Source: CBDFNC01 sp965249895 | Lineage (GTDB): Bacteria > Pseudomonadota > Gammaproteobacteria > Enterobacterales > CBDFNC01 | Reading direction: 5' to 3' | Assembly (NCBI GenBank): GCA_965249895.1 | Contig: CBDFNC010000005.1 | Coordinates: 310,001-374,000 of the forward strand | Length of the DNA: 64,000 nucleotides | In this document: piece after piece, positions 25,899-34,964 of the stretch | Numbering within the stretch: position 1 is the first letter of the stretch | Layout of the letters: each line of letters starts with the position of its first letter | The notes under the pieces: generated by a model | Database searches by the model: none | What the model was told of the DNA's origin: nothing | What the model saw: only the letters and a program-made list of their open reading frames with translations | Program-made: the position numbers and the translations under genes

Positions 25899-26735
25899 TT
25901 AATTCTTTGGGCGGATAAAGGGCATATGGCGGTTCACATCTTTATATAGAAGGTAACGGAACGGAACGGGACCACCGGCATAACACGATTGTGGGCAGAA
26001 TGCGCGTAGCCACATAAAGTCACCGGCTTCCACTTCTACCCAATCTTGGTTTAGGTGATACACAGCTTTACCTTGTAATACATACAAACCATGCTCCATG
26101 ACATGAGTTTCATCAAATGGGATCACAGTACCAGGCTGGAAAGTAACAATATTGACATGCATGTCGTGACGCATATCACTTGAATCAACAAAACGTGTAG
26201 TTGCCCATCCGTCGTTCGTATCTGGCATTGAGATTGGATCAAGGTCATTTTCATTGGTTACAAACGCCTCTGGTACTTCTAATCCGTCAACGAATTGATA
26301 CGCTTTACGAATCCAATGAAAACGCACGGGTTGGTCGTTATTGTTATGAACCGTCCAATTGCAACCAGGAGGAATAAACGCGTAACCGCCTTCGGTCAAG
26401 TGATGTGTTTTACCTTCGATCGTGATATCCATTTCACCGGCCACCACGAACAAAACACCTTCTGCATTCGGATCAAGTTCAGGTTTATCTGAACCACCTT
26501 CAGGGTCAATTTCAACGATGTATTGAGAAAAAGTTTCAGAAAACCCGCTTAGTGGGCGAGCAATTACCCACATACGCATGTTTTCCCAAAATGGTAGAAA
26601 GCTGGTGACGATATCTGTCATCACACGCTTAGGAATAATTGCGTAAGCTTCGGTTAACACTGCGCGGTCTGAAAGCAATTGCGTTTGTGGCGGAAGACCA
26701 CCTTGCGGTGAATAGTACTTGTGTTTATCGGTCAT
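25899..26735 (-). CDS. allE: (S)-ureidoglycine aminohydrolase (bicupin AllE/UglH)
   Basis: 278 aa with two cupin domains, as in AllE. The enzyme releases ammonia from (S)-ureidoglycine to give ureidoglycolate in purine/allantoin breakdown. The N-terminal cupin shows GVLFVVAGEMDITIEGKTHH with EGGYAFIPPG. The C-terminal, catalytic cupin shows the Mn-ligand pattern in PFDETHVMEHGLYVLQGKAV (Glu, His, His) and a Gln in FCPQSCYAGG. The end YLLYKDVNRHMPFIRP is typical. It starts MTDKHKYYSPQGGLPP. A divergent LysR gene lies 180 bases away and is its likely regulator. No other allantoin genes are in the window, so the pathway is either elsewhere or incomplete. Confidence 0.85.
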   Translation of the reverse strand: MTDKHKYYSPQGGLPPQTQLLSDRAVLTEAYAIIPKRVMTDIVTSFLPFWENMRMWVIARPLSGFSETFSQYIVEIDPEGGSDKPELDPNAEGVLFVVAGEMDITIEGKTHHLTEGGYAFIPPGCNWTVHNNNDQPVRFHWIRKAYQFVDGLEVPEAFVTNENDLDPISMPDTNDGWATTRFVDSSDMRHDMHVNIVTFQPGTVIPFDETHVMEHGLYVLQGKAVYHLNQDWVEVEAGDFMWLRAFCPQSCYAGGPVPFRYLLYKDVNRHMPFIRPKN

Positions 26736-26915
26736 ATGTTGTGATCCTTGGTACCGAAGAGATAATGCTTTTATACACAGGCATACTTGAGTGCGGTTGC
26801 CTGCATAAGCGCAAAAAGGTTAGCTGTTGGCAGTATGCACCAAACTTTTACCATTGATAATTTAAATATTTTAATTATTATTAGTGGCTATTCCACTAGT
26901 TATGTCGATGATGTC

Positions 26916-27782
26916 ATGCAGCATACGTTAGACCCGGTTTTGTTACGCAGTTTGGTGGCGGTGGTCGATACTGGCAGTTTTACCCGAGCAGCAGAAAGTA
27001 CCCACTTAACCCAATCAACCATTAGCCAGCAGATCCGAAAGCTAGAGGCTCAATTGGGTTGTGATTTATTGACCCGTAAAAAACGGCATACCACTGCTAC
27101 CTTAGAAGGCGAGCGTATCGTCACTTATGCTCGTCGAATTTTGACAATGATGGAAGATGCGATTGCTCAAACCACGAATAGTACAAAACAAAGACCGATC
27201 CGTCTTGGCGTTCCAGAAGATTTTGCCACCCATGAACTGATGCCAACCTTATCTCGTTTTTCCAAGGCATTTCCAGATGTTAGCCTTGAAGTGAAAAGTG
27301 GCCTGTGCAGCGATATTTGGACGCAATTCCAGAATCATGATTTGGATCTCGCCCTAGTGAAACATCGTTTAGGTCGTGCGCAAGGAGTGGCAAGTTGGTC
27401 TGAACCGCTATGTTGGATTGACGATAAACAGAGCAATAACCTAGATCAAGTGACGGTACCACTAGTGGGGTTGCCAAGTACTGGATTATATCGAAGTGAA
27501 ATGGCACATACATTTGACTTATTGGGGAAAAAATGGCGAATGGCTTACATTACTACCAGTTTGTCAGGCGTGGGTTCTGCGGTGGAAGCTGGTCTTGGTA
27601 TCTCATTGTTACCTAAGCGTTTAGTGAGCAAGCAACATCGCGTTTTGGGAATAAAAGAAGGCTTACCTGAATTGCCACCACTAGAGTTATTGCTTCATGT
27701 CGGACCACAGAAATCGAATCAAACTAAGTTACTCGCGGAATATTTAACCGAAGCTTGTGATGGGATTTTTGACCAGGTCTAA
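26916..27782 (+). CDS. LysR-family transcriptional regulator
   Basis: 288 aa from ATG 26916, the start that places the HTH at the usual position; upstream in-frame codons would add a non-homologous tail. The winged HTH reads LLRSLVAVVDTGSFTRAAES, THLTQSTISQQIRKLEAQLG, CDLLTRKKR. The effector domain follows with RLGVPEDFATHELMPTL, HDLDLALVKH and GLGISLLP. It is divergent from allE with 180 bases between starts, a classic LysR arrangement, so it probably controls allE in response to a ureide or related metabolite. The AT-rich interval holds several short palindromes, but I cannot fix the operator. Confidence 0.85.
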   Translation: MQHTLDPVLLRSLVAVVDTGSFTRAAESTHLTQSTISQQIRKLEAQLGCDLLTRKKRHTTATLEGERIVTYARRILTMMEDAIAQTTNSTKQRPIRLGVPEDFATHELMPTLSRFSKAFPDVSLEVKSGLCSDIWTQFQNHDLDLALVKHRLGRAQGVASWSEPLCWIDDKQSNNLDQVTVPLVGLPSTGLYRSEMAHTFDLLGKKWRMAYITTSLSGVGSAVEAGLGISLLPKRLVSKQHRVLGIKEGLPELPPLELLLHVGPQKSNQTKLLAEYLTEACDGIFDQV

Positions 27783-27896
27783 ACAACAATGTATCCATAA
27801 ACCAAGTTAATCTGCTCCAAAAGGCCTGGACACTTGAAGGACCGAAATAGCTATAATTCCCACTTTACGAGTTAATATATGCGTTAAATAAGATAA

Positions 27897-27923
27897 TCAG
27901 GGGCCGCTTGCTGCTTCCCCTGA
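27897..27923 (-). terminator. Probable terminator of thiBPQ
   Basis: TCAGGGG and CCCCTGA form a 7-bp stem just after the thiQ stop. On the minus strand the stem is followed by TTATCTTATTT, a fair U-rich tail. The loop is long (13 bases), so efficiency is uncertain. Confidence 0.5.
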
Positions 27924-27927
27924 ATGA

Positions 27928-28560
27928 CTAGCCCAGCAGCTCGGAAAAATCCAACAGTCGGTCAGCAAAAGGCGCTACCTCTTCCGGCTGATGGCTGACC
28001 AAGAGCACGGTCCAGCCATGGGTTTGCTGTAATTGCTTTACTAATGCGAGACAGTCATTGCGCAGCGCTTTATCCAGGGCACTGAATGGTTCATCCAACA
28101 GTAACAAGGGTTTATTTCTGACCAAACACCGGGCCAGTGCCACCCGTTGCTTTTGCCCGCCACTCATGAATTCAGGCTTTTTGTCCAACTCGGCTGATAT
28201 TTGCAGCTGTTTGGCCACCTCAATCACCTGGTTATGTTGGGATCCGTTGAGTTTTAAATTATTGCAGATACCAATGGCTATATTCTGGAAACCAGTAAAG
28301 TGGGGAAACAGGTTATCCTGTTGGAAAAGCTGGGTGACCGGGCGCTGCTCGATGGGCAGGTTTGTGAGCTCCTGTTTCCCGAGGGAAATTTTGCCATGCG
28401 AAGGTGATTCGAAACCGGCGATTAAATCCAGCAAGGTACTTTTACCGATACCGCTGGGGCCATATAATCCGACAAACTCCCCCTGCTGAACCGCTAGATT
28501 AAAATTATAATTCTCCCCGCCTCGACTAAAGGCAAGCTGGTCTACGTTAAACATCATCAA
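27928..28560 (-). CDS. thiQ: Thiamine ABC importer ATPase ThiQ
   Basis: 210 aa, short as usual for ThiQ. Walker A is GPSGIGKSTL, the signature is MSGGQKQRVALARCLV, Walker B is LLLLDEPFSAL, and the switch His is in LLVSHQPEE. The typical LFQQDNLFPHFTG Q-loop is present. It powers uptake of thiamine, TMP and TPP with ThiP and ThiB. Its start overlaps the thiP end by 14 bases, so the genes are translationally coupled. Three ATG codons in a row (28560, 28557, 28554) make the exact start uncertain. Confidence 0.92.
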   Translation of the reverse strand: MMMFNVDQLAFSRGGENYNFNLAVQQGEFVGLYGPSGIGKSTLLDLIAGFESPSHGKISLGKQELTNLPIEQRPVTQLFQQDNLFPHFTGFQNIAIGICNNLKLNGSQHNQVIEVAKQLQISAELDKKPEFMSGGQKQRVALARCLVRNKPLLLLDEPFSALDKALRNDCLALVKQLQQTHGWTVLLVSHQPEEVAPFADRLLDFSELLG

Positions 28561-30106
28561 CCTGTTTACTCAATTTTTCATGTAACCAAAACACCAGAAT
28601 ACTGATACTAATAAGGGATAAAGACGTCACCGCCGCCATTTCCAACTGATGGGTCGCCAAACGACGATAAACCAATAAGGGTAATGTGGTGAGATCCTGA
28701 GTGCCGAACAATACCACCATCCCTAAGTCACCCAACGCCAGGGTAAAGGCAAAACAAAATGCCAGCAATATCGCTGGGGCCAGTAAAGGCCAGTAAATTA
28801 ACCGCATTCGTTGCCAGGACGACATACCAAGGGCACTCATTTGCCGGTGAAATCGTTGTTTGGTTTGGAGCACGGGTTGGCGCAATATTTTGTAACCATA
28901 AGGCAGCGCCATTATAGAGTTCATCAAGATGATCAAGGTGATAATAACCCAGGTATTCAACGCATAATCAATCAGTACGATAAATATCCCGGTGGCCAAT
29001 ACGATCGCGGGTAAGATCAACACCATTGACGGCAAAAGGTCAAAGGTAAACCGATTTTTCAGGGGCAATTGCAGCAATCCCAGCAGCCATATCAGACACA
29101 GTAACGCACTGGCCAGCGCGATAAAGATGGAATAGCTTAACGCTTCCAGGTAACCCCAATCCAGGATCACCTTAGGGAACAGACTCGGATCCATCGAGCC
29201 AAAGAGTTTAACCATAGGTAGGATCCAAAACAGGGTGAGAAACCCCAGCACCAGGTAATCCACGACTCTGGCGCTGGACAAGCCGTGATCCGGTCGTAAC
29301 TTAGGCGTGGCATTAACACTCATCAATTTGAGCTGCCTGAAACGAAACAATAAAGTGCCTGCAAACAGTCCAATCAGCAATTGAATGGAGGCGAAGATGG
29401 TGGCTTGTGGAATATCGAATTCGTATCTCAGTGCTTGGTAAATCGCCACTTCTAATGTGGTCGCAGCGGGCCCGCCTCCCAAGGTCAGCACAATGGCGAA
29501 ACTGTTAAAGCAAAGCAGGAAAACCAAACCAAACAAAGGCGCTAGCAAAGGTTTAACTAAAGGCCAGTCAAGGTGGCGCCAGCATTGCCAGTCATCAAAG
29601 CCCAGTTGGCTGGCCTGCTTCAGTACACCCGAGGATTGACTACACAGGGCGTTGTAACACACACGCGCAGCAAAAGGAGCATTCAGGAAAACATGGGCAA
29701 GCAGGATCGCCCCCAAACCATAGATGTTTTTCTCCAGCGCAAAAAATTGTTGCCAGGGGCCTTGCTTGCCGTAAGTAACCAACACAGCCAACACCACTAC
29801 GATAACCGGAAAGGTTAAGCTTGCATTAAGCAGGGCCAGGACCAGCGATTTGCCCTTAAACTGACGCCGAGCCAGAGCTCTGGCCATCAATACCGCAAGC
29901 GATATCGACAAAATCGCCGACAACAAAGCCTGTTTGAGCGAAAACGAGATAATACTGAGCAAATAGGAGGTTGAAAAATACTGCCATTGCTCCTGCTCCG
30001 GCCAATGAGAAAACAGACCGTAAAGAGAGATCAGGGGCAAGCTTAACAATAAAAAGGGAGCCAGATAGCTCCCTGCTAACTGAGTAAACCTATTTAACAA
30101 GGGCAT
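28547..30106 (-). CDS. thiP: Thiamine ABC importer permease ThiP
   Basis: 519 aa, the double-length permease of the iron/thiamine class. About 12 membrane segments lie in two BPD_transp_1 halves. The EAA loops are visible as QASQLGFDDWQCWRHLDWPL in the first half and ALGMSSWQRMRLIYWPLLAP in the second. LTLGGGPAATTLEVAIYQAL after the first loop is typical of ThiP. It forms the membrane channel for ThiB-delivered thiamine and overlaps both thiB (17 bases) and thiQ. Confidence 0.92.
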   Translation of the reverse strand: MPLLNRFTQLAGSYLAPFLLLSLPLISLYGLFSHWPEQEQWQYFSTSYLLSIISFSLKQALLSAILSISLAVLMARALARRQFKGKSLVLALLNASLTFPVIVVVLAVLVTYGKQGPWQQFFALEKNIYGLGAILLAHVFLNAPFAARVCYNALCSQSSGVLKQASQLGFDDWQCWRHLDWPLVKPLLAPLFGLVFLLCFNSFAIVLTLGGGPAATTLEVAIYQALRYEFDIPQATIFASIQLLIGLFAGTLLFRFRQLKLMSVNATPKLRPDHGLSSARVVDYLVLGFLTLFWILPMVKLFGSMDPSLFPKVILDWGYLEALSYSIFIALASALLCLIWLLGLLQLPLKNRFTFDLLPSMVLILPAIVLATGIFIVLIDYALNTWVIITLIILMNSIMALPYGYKILRQPVLQTKQRFHRQMSALGMSSWQRMRLIYWPLLAPAILLAFCFAFTLALGDLGMVVLFGTQDLTTLPLLVYRRLATHQLEMAAVTSLSLISISILVFWLHEKLSKQVDDV

Positions 30107-31067
30107 CTCGCCACTGGTTAATCCATAGACGACGTTGTTTGGCCACTTTCTCTGCCGGGATCTGCAACCCGGTATCTACCTTGATCAACTCATTAAACAC
30201 CGCTGGCAGCTCGACATCACTGCGCACAGGCAACATCCAGTTGGTTACTGGAATAATTTTCTGAGCTTCCTTAGAGACTAAGAACGCCAAAAATGCTTTT
30301 GCTAATTCGGGCTCTTTGCTAGCGGCCAGCGCCGCCGCTACTTCAATTTGCATATAGTGGCCTTCGCTAAATTTGGCCGCTTTATACTTGGAGTCCTCTT
30401 CTACAATCTGGTGATAGGCAGGTGAAGTAGTGTAGCTCAGCACCATATCCGATTCGCCTTTAAGGAACATTTCATAGGCGCCCCACCAGTCCTTACTCAC
30501 CGCAACTGTGTGCTTGGCCAGTTTTTGCCACTGCTCTGATGCATTTTCTGGATAAACCGATTGCAGCCATAACATCAGCCCTAAACCAGGAGTAGAGGTT
30601 CTGGGATCCTGATAAATGACAGAAATATCTGACTCGATTAATTCACTCAAGGAAGCAGGTGGTTGCTTTAGTTTTTCACTGTTATAAATAAAGGCAAAGT
30701 AACCATAGTCAAACGGAACAAACGTATCGTCTGCCCAGGCTTGAGGTAATGAAAGGAAACTTAAGTCCTGTTTATGTGCGGTAAACAAACCCAAATCCCG
30801 TGATTCAGCCATCAGATTGTTATCCAACCCCAACACGACATCGGCTTTGGTCTTTCCTTTTTCCAGTTTAAGCCGGTTAAGAATACTGACGCCATCTTCC
30901 AAACCAACAAAGTTAAGTTCACATCCGCACTGTTTTTCGAACGCAGTTTTAAGTTGAGGTCCAGGCCCCCACTCGGAAACAAAAGAGTCATAGGTATAAA
31001 CGGTCAGGCTTTTAGCAAAAGCCGGGAAAGTAAAGAGTAAACAAATTAACATCAGGACGGATTTCAT
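30090..31067 (-). CDS. thiB: Periplasmic thiamine-binding protein ThiB
   Basis: 325 aa. The signal peptide is MKSVLMLICLLFTFPAFAKS. The mature protein starts LTVYTYDSFVSEWGPGPQLK, then FEKQCGCELNFVGLEDGVSI and LNRLKLEKGKTKADVVLGLD, all typical of ThiB/TbpA. LTVYTYDSF and the DWWGAYEMFLKGESDMVLSY stretch form the ligand cleft. It captures thiamine and its phosphates for ThiPQ and is the first gene of the operon. Such operons are often controlled by a TPP riboswitch; none is intact here (see findings). Confidence 0.92.
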   Translation of the reverse strand: MKSVLMLICLLFTFPAFAKSLTVYTYDSFVSEWGPGPQLKTAFEKQCGCELNFVGLEDGVSILNRLKLEKGKTKADVVLGLDNNLMAESRDLGLFTAHKQDLSFLSLPQAWADDTFVPFDYGYFAFIYNSEKLKQPPASLSELIESDISVIYQDPRTSTPGLGLMLWLQSVYPENASEQWQKLAKHTVAVSKDWWGAYEMFLKGESDMVLSYTTSPAYHQIVEEDSKYKAAKFSEGHYMQIEVAAALAASKEPELAKAFLAFLVSKEAQKIIPVTNWMLPVRSDVELPAVFNELIKVDTGLQIPAEKVAKQRRLWINQWRDALVK

Positions 31068-31177
31068 GATTTCTCCATTAGTACGTTGGCTGCTTCCCTG
31101 CTCGGGGCGGTCAGTCTACTAATAGTGTCAAAATTAGCAAGTTAATCATTAACTCCTTTATTTTCCGGCAGCTTATC

Positions 31178-31402
31178 TTACTTCCAGTCCAACACGCCGT
31201 ACTTATCCAAAATGGTTGCAGTTCACCGGATGCACGTAAAGCTTGCACCTGTAAATCAAATAATCTGGCCCGCTCCACAGACTCGGGTAGTGCCGATGAA
31301 AAACCGACCATGGCGGCGCCTCTTCCAAGCAAGCTGCGACTTAAATTGTGCATTGAGCTTGGCCGATTTCAGGCAATGGAACATTACGGCTTGATCATCA
31401 AA
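31178..31402 (-). pseudogene. C-terminal remnant of an SBP_bac_3-type binding protein
   Basis: On the minus strand GRGAAMVGFSSALPESVERA and LFDLQVQALRASGEL are followed, after a one-base shift, by TILDKYGVLDWK and a stop at 31180-31178. That is the common end of amino-acid-type periplasmic binding proteins. The 5' part is cut off by a repeat A copy at 31403. Not expressed as a whole protein. Confidence 0.6.
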
Positions 31403-31570
31403 GGGCCGGTCAAAGCTGGGTAACAGATCTAGATAGATCTGTAGATACCATCTCAGGGATGAGATGTTAAATGCATGGATGCGCGTTCGGCGAACCTTGC
31501 TGGCACTGGCTTCGCCCTTTTTCAACATATAAGCTAGGCGAGCTAGCATCTGTTCTTCGCCGCTGGAGAC
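31403..31570. repeat. Repeat A copy (left end GGGCCGGTCAAAGC)
   Basis: It starts with the repeat A end followed by TGGGTAACAG, then the core CATCTCAGGGATGAGATG and GCGTTCGGCGAACCTTGC. The right terminal repeat is not recognisable, so the copy is degraded or truncated. It sits at the break of the binding-protein remnant. The remaining bases to 31716 carry no supported gene. Confidence 0.7.
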
Positions 31571-31716
31571 AACAATCCTTGAAAGCACCAGGGGTTATCT
31601 GTTTTTATATAAAAGCAATTGCGAATTTGGCAGATACCTTCATCGGGATAAATCAGGCTTGGCGCATCGCTAACGATCAAACCCAACAAAGCGGTATAGT
31701 TTCCTAGATATTGGTT

Positions 31717-33102
31717 TCAGGAAGCTAAAGTTGAAAATACCACCTGATCCCGCCCCTGCTCCTTGGCCTGATAAAGCAGCATATCCGCTTGATGCAACAG
31801 GCTTTCAGGTGATGCTCCTTCTATCCGGGGGGAAAGATACTTGGCCCCCACACTTATAGTGACACTGATGGCGCCTGAATGAGTGATAAAAGGGCTATGA
31901 GCCACCCTCATCCTTATCTTTTCCGCCCTGCGCCTGGCTGCATTTTCAGTAAGGTTGGATTTTACGATACAAAACTCCTCCCCTCCCAAACGCGCGATTA
32001 AATCGGACGTATCCAGTTCTTTGGATAGACGCTGTGCCAGCTCCTTGAGAATTTCATCTCCGGCCTTGTGCCCGAATGTATCATTAACCTCCTTAAACTT
32101 ATCCACGTCTATCACCATCACACAGATTGGCGCATCGTGTTTACAGGCCAAATCTAGCTTGGCCTGACAATAATACATAAAGTGACGCCGGTTAGGTAAC
32201 TCAGTCAAACTATCTTCGTGCGCTAGCGCTTGCAATAGCTGGTTTGCGTTAAGCAACTCTTCGGTTCGTTTACTGACAGCACGGCGCAAATGAACAATAT
32301 AAATCAGTGAAATCAAAGCCAATGATGCAAGCACCGATGGTACGATCCATTTAGGCGTGACAGTCTCAACATGGATCCACTTTTGTTTTATACGATTGAT
32401 TGCTTCGGGATCTATCCTGGCAATACCCCGATTAATTTCAGCAAGCAGTGCGCTATCGCCCTGTTTAACGGCGGCTAGTATGGGTTTGGAATAAAGAGTT
32501 CTAACGGCAACAAACTGAGTTGGATCGGGCTCAATGTTCAAATAATAGTTGGCCACCAGGTGATCGGCTACAAACGTGTCAAGCTCTCCATGGAGGGCTG
32601 CCCGTAGCATCATTTCATTATTTGGGTATGCAATTGTCTTTACCTGGGGATAATGTTTTGCGATATATTCAGCTTCGAAGCCACCTTTTACGACACCAAT
32701 TAAGGTGCCTGGAATCAAATAGCTCCCCGGCTCACGCCCTGCAAGTTTTGACGATATAAACAGGCTTGCTGTAAGCTCAAACAGCTTAACGGAATAGTCC
32801 AGGTATTTATCCCGACTTTCAGACCATAACAGACCTGCATGGACGTCAGCCTTGCCATCTCTGAGCGCATCCAGCGTTTCCTGCCAGTCCAGCAACAAAA
32901 ATTGAATTTCCAGGTCATTAACTTTGCCAAACTCTTGCCAGAACTCGACCAATAACCCGGCGGCTTGTTGCCGGTTGTTTAAGTAGGAAAATGGTTTCCA
33001 AGCCGTGGAATTGGTGATTATCAGGCCCGAGTGCTGAGCCTGCCCCTCAGAGGGGACAGCAAAATAGAGCAACATAAACAGCACAACTGTGACCTTACCC
33101 AT
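31717..33102 (-). CDS. Diguanylate cyclase with a periplasmic solute-binding sensor domain
   Basis: 461 aa. Signal peptide or first TM at 1-22, then an SBP_bac_3 domain (about 25-245: TAWKPFSYLNNRQQAAGLLV, GKADVHAGLLWSESRDKYLD), a TM at about 251-271, a short coil, and a GGDEF domain with the active RLGGEEF motif and DVDKFKEVNDTFGHKAGDE metal site. It should make cyclic di-GMP from two GTP when the outer domain binds or loses a small ligand. The inhibitory I-site (RxxD five residues before GGEEF) reads DTSD, so product feedback is probably absent. It is monocistronic. Confidence 0.9.
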   Translation of the reverse strand: MGKVTVVLFMLLYFAVPSEGQAQHSGLIITNSTAWKPFSYLNNRQQAAGLLVEFWQEFGKVNDLEIQFLLLDWQETLDALRDGKADVHAGLLWSESRDKYLDYSVKLFELTASLFISSKLAGREPGSYLIPGTLIGVVKGGFEAEYIAKHYPQVKTIAYPNNEMMLRAALHGELDTFVADHLVANYYLNIEPDPTQFVAVRTLYSKPILAAVKQGDSALLAEINRGIARIDPEAINRIKQKWIHVETVTPKWIVPSVLASLALISLIYIVHLRRAVSKRTEELLNANQLLQALAHEDSLTELPNRRHFMYYCQAKLDLACKHDAPICVMVIDVDKFKEVNDTFGHKAGDEILKELAQRLSKELDTSDLIARLGGEEFCIVKSNLTENAARRRAEKIRMRVAHSPFITHSGAISVTISVGAKYLSPRIEGASPESLLHQADMLLYQAKEQGRDQVVFSTLAS

Positions 33103-33270
33103 AGTCCAATATTATTCCCGTAGATTGAGGATTAATAGGTTAACTGACTGATCTACTTTTCATTTGTAGTTTGATCTTTACACGAACTGATACCAAGCGC
33201 TACGTATATTTTCCAACCCATTAGCAGCAACTAAACTCACTATATACCCGAACATTAGTCCGAACTTGTT

Positions 33271-34098
33271 ATGCCTCAAGTAATGTCAAACCCATCAGCG
33301 GAAAAAAAGGTTAGTCCCCCAATAACGCTTTTCTCCGTCTTTACCCAACTATATAGCAAGCTGGCCCCCCAACAATCACGTCGCAGCTTGATAAAGATCT
33401 TTAGTCGGCCCCTATCAGTTCCGGTCCCGATGGCCACTACCAGTCATGACATGCACATTTTTAAAATTATGACCTCCCAGGGGCCAATTCGAATTCATCA
33501 CCAAGGGAGCGGGGAAACCATATTGATAGTCCACGGGTTGTCCATGGGACTCGTCCACTATAGTCGGCTTATGCAGGATTTGGTGGGCGCCGGTTTTCAC
33601 GTGGTCACCTATGATCAACCGGCGCATGGAGAAAGTGCAGGAAAGTTTGCTCATTTACCCATTTTTGTTAAAACCCTATCGGAAATTTATCCCGTCCTGG
33701 CTAAAACCTTTATTATGCAGGGTGTTATCGGACTGGGCCTGGGGGCAAACGCAGTGCTAGCTGCAGGTTTGGATCTCAAGGCCGTCTTTATCGAACCGGA
33801 GCGGGAATACCGCGAGCAGATGTATCGTCGCGTGGCACAATACGGATATTCACGGGATATGTTCAACGACGCCATTGCCTATATCGAACGTGAGTTTGGC
33901 ATGCCATTTGACTACCCCAGGCTACAAATGCTGGTGCAAGACAAAGTTGCTGACAGCCAGCTTATTCACCTTGGTAATGCGCTTTGGGCTGCCACTGCTT
34001 CGGCTCACGTAAAGCAGGTCGAAGGAGTTAACCTTCTAGGGTTAGCCAATCACAGTGCCGATATTTGTTGCAATTTCTTTGCCGAGCCCCATGGTTAA
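33271..34098 (+). CDS. Alpha/beta-hydrolase-fold protein lacking the nucleophile Ser
   Basis: 275 aa without a signal peptide. The fold is shown by ETILIVHGLSMGLVHYSRLM (oxyanion strand and HG motif), GFHVVTYDQPAHGESAGKF and MQGVIGLGLGANAVLAAGLD. The last is the nucleophile elbow, but the G-x-S-x-G Ser is Gly156. A catalytic triad is thus not complete. The C-terminal QVEGVNLLGLANHSADICCN may carry the former His. Function unknown; it may have a non-enzymatic or binding role. It overlaps the convergent kinase-like gene by 4 bases. The start has no clear ribosome-binding site. Confidence 0.65.
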   Translation: MPQVMSNPSAEKKVSPPITLFSVFTQLYSKLAPQQSRRSLIKIFSRPLSVPVPMATTSHDMHIFKIMTSQGPIRIHHQGSGETILIVHGLSMGLVHYSRLMQDLVGAGFHVVTYDQPAHGESAGKFAHLPIFVKTLSEIYPVLAKTFIMQGVIGLGLGANAVLAAGLDLKAVFIEPEREYREQMYRRVAQYGYSRDMFNDAIAYIEREFGMPFDYPRLQMLVQDKVADSQLIHLGNALWAATASAHVKQVEGVNLLGLANHSADICCNFFAEPHG

Positions 34099-34910
34099 CC
34101 GGTTAGCTCAAGGATGACTCGCTGGCGTCCACGTAAATAGTCTTCGTTCCACCAACCCGTTAACAAATGGTGGTAAATATCGTTGCAAAATCCGTAAATA
34201 GCCATCCGCTCCCGCCACCCCTGGGTTAATGGGAACAGGTCTTGGTAGGTCTTTAATAGTTCCAAATCCTTTCTGGCACAATCTAAATGAATAAGATCCA
34301 ACTCCCGGTGGAAAAAACCTGACTCAAATGGGTCAATAAAACCGGTTAATTGATGGCTTTTTGGGTCTATTAAAATATTCCAAACGTTTATGTCCCCATG
34401 AATTAATGAAGCCTGGTCATCTTTAACCGGTATAAAAAAGTGTTCAAGCGTTTTAGTGCTGATGGTCAGCTGCTGGTGAACCCAATCGGGGGTTTGTGTG
34501 CTGAGTTCAAATTTAAGCTTATCAATCCAGGACAAATATTCTTGCTGCCAGTCCACCTCGACACTTGGTAATATCCTGTGTAATTCCACCAGAGCCGTTG
34601 CCACTTGCCCACAAAGAGCTTGCGCGTTTGTGTTGGTTAAATCCGGTTGGTCCATACAGACACCTGGCACAAAGGGTAAAACAAGTAACCTGCCCTCACG
34701 TTGTAAAGGTCGCCGTACCCAGCCACAATGTTGGCTGAGTACGGTGAGTTGAGCAAACTCCTTCTCCGCCATCAACTCATCGTTGTGGATCTTCATGCAA
34801 TAGTCCTGATCCGGCCCTTTTGCGTAAAAGGTCTGGGCATAGAAGCCCTTCCCCAGTGTATTCAGCTGCTGAATTTCCCATTGTTTTAGCAGTGCTCGAT
34901 CCAATTCCAA
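34095..34910 (-). CDS. APH/choline-kinase-like phosphotransferase
   Basis: 271 aa from TTG 34910, chosen because AAGGAG lies 6 bases upstream. An ATG at 34952 would start inside repeat-derived sequence without a ribosome-binding site. The N-lobe has LGKGFYAQTFYAKG and the Lys in YCMKIHND. The catalytic loop is SLIHGDINVWNILIDP and the metal Asp is in LTGFIDPFESGFFHRELDLI. Family members phosphorylate small molecules such as aminoglycosides, fructosamines, choline or thiamine. The substrate is not identified. The 3' end overlaps the convergent hydrolase-like gene by 4 bases. Confidence 0.72.
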   Translation of the reverse strand: MELDRALLKQWEIQQLNTLGKGFYAQTFYAKGPDQDYCMKIHNDELMAEKEFAQLTVLSQHCGWVRRPLQREGRLLVLPFVPGVCMDQPDLTNTNAQALCGQVATALVELHRILPSVEVDWQQEYLSWIDKLKFELSTQTPDWVHQQLTISTKTLEHFFIPVKDDQASLIHGDINVWNILIDPKSHQLTGFIDPFESGFFHRELDLIHLDCARKDLELLKTYQDLFPLTQGWRERMAIYGFCNDIYHHLLTGWWNEDYLRGRQRVILELTG

Positions 34911-34964
34911 ATTATTCTCCTTACCTTTTTTAGTTAGGCCGATAAACCACATGGGAGCACTGCT

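Noticed and set aside
31068..31110. TPP riboswitch before thiB
   Set aside because: Only the end-like GCAGGGAAGC is present; the paired helices and the CTGAGA and CTGATCTG boxes are missing.
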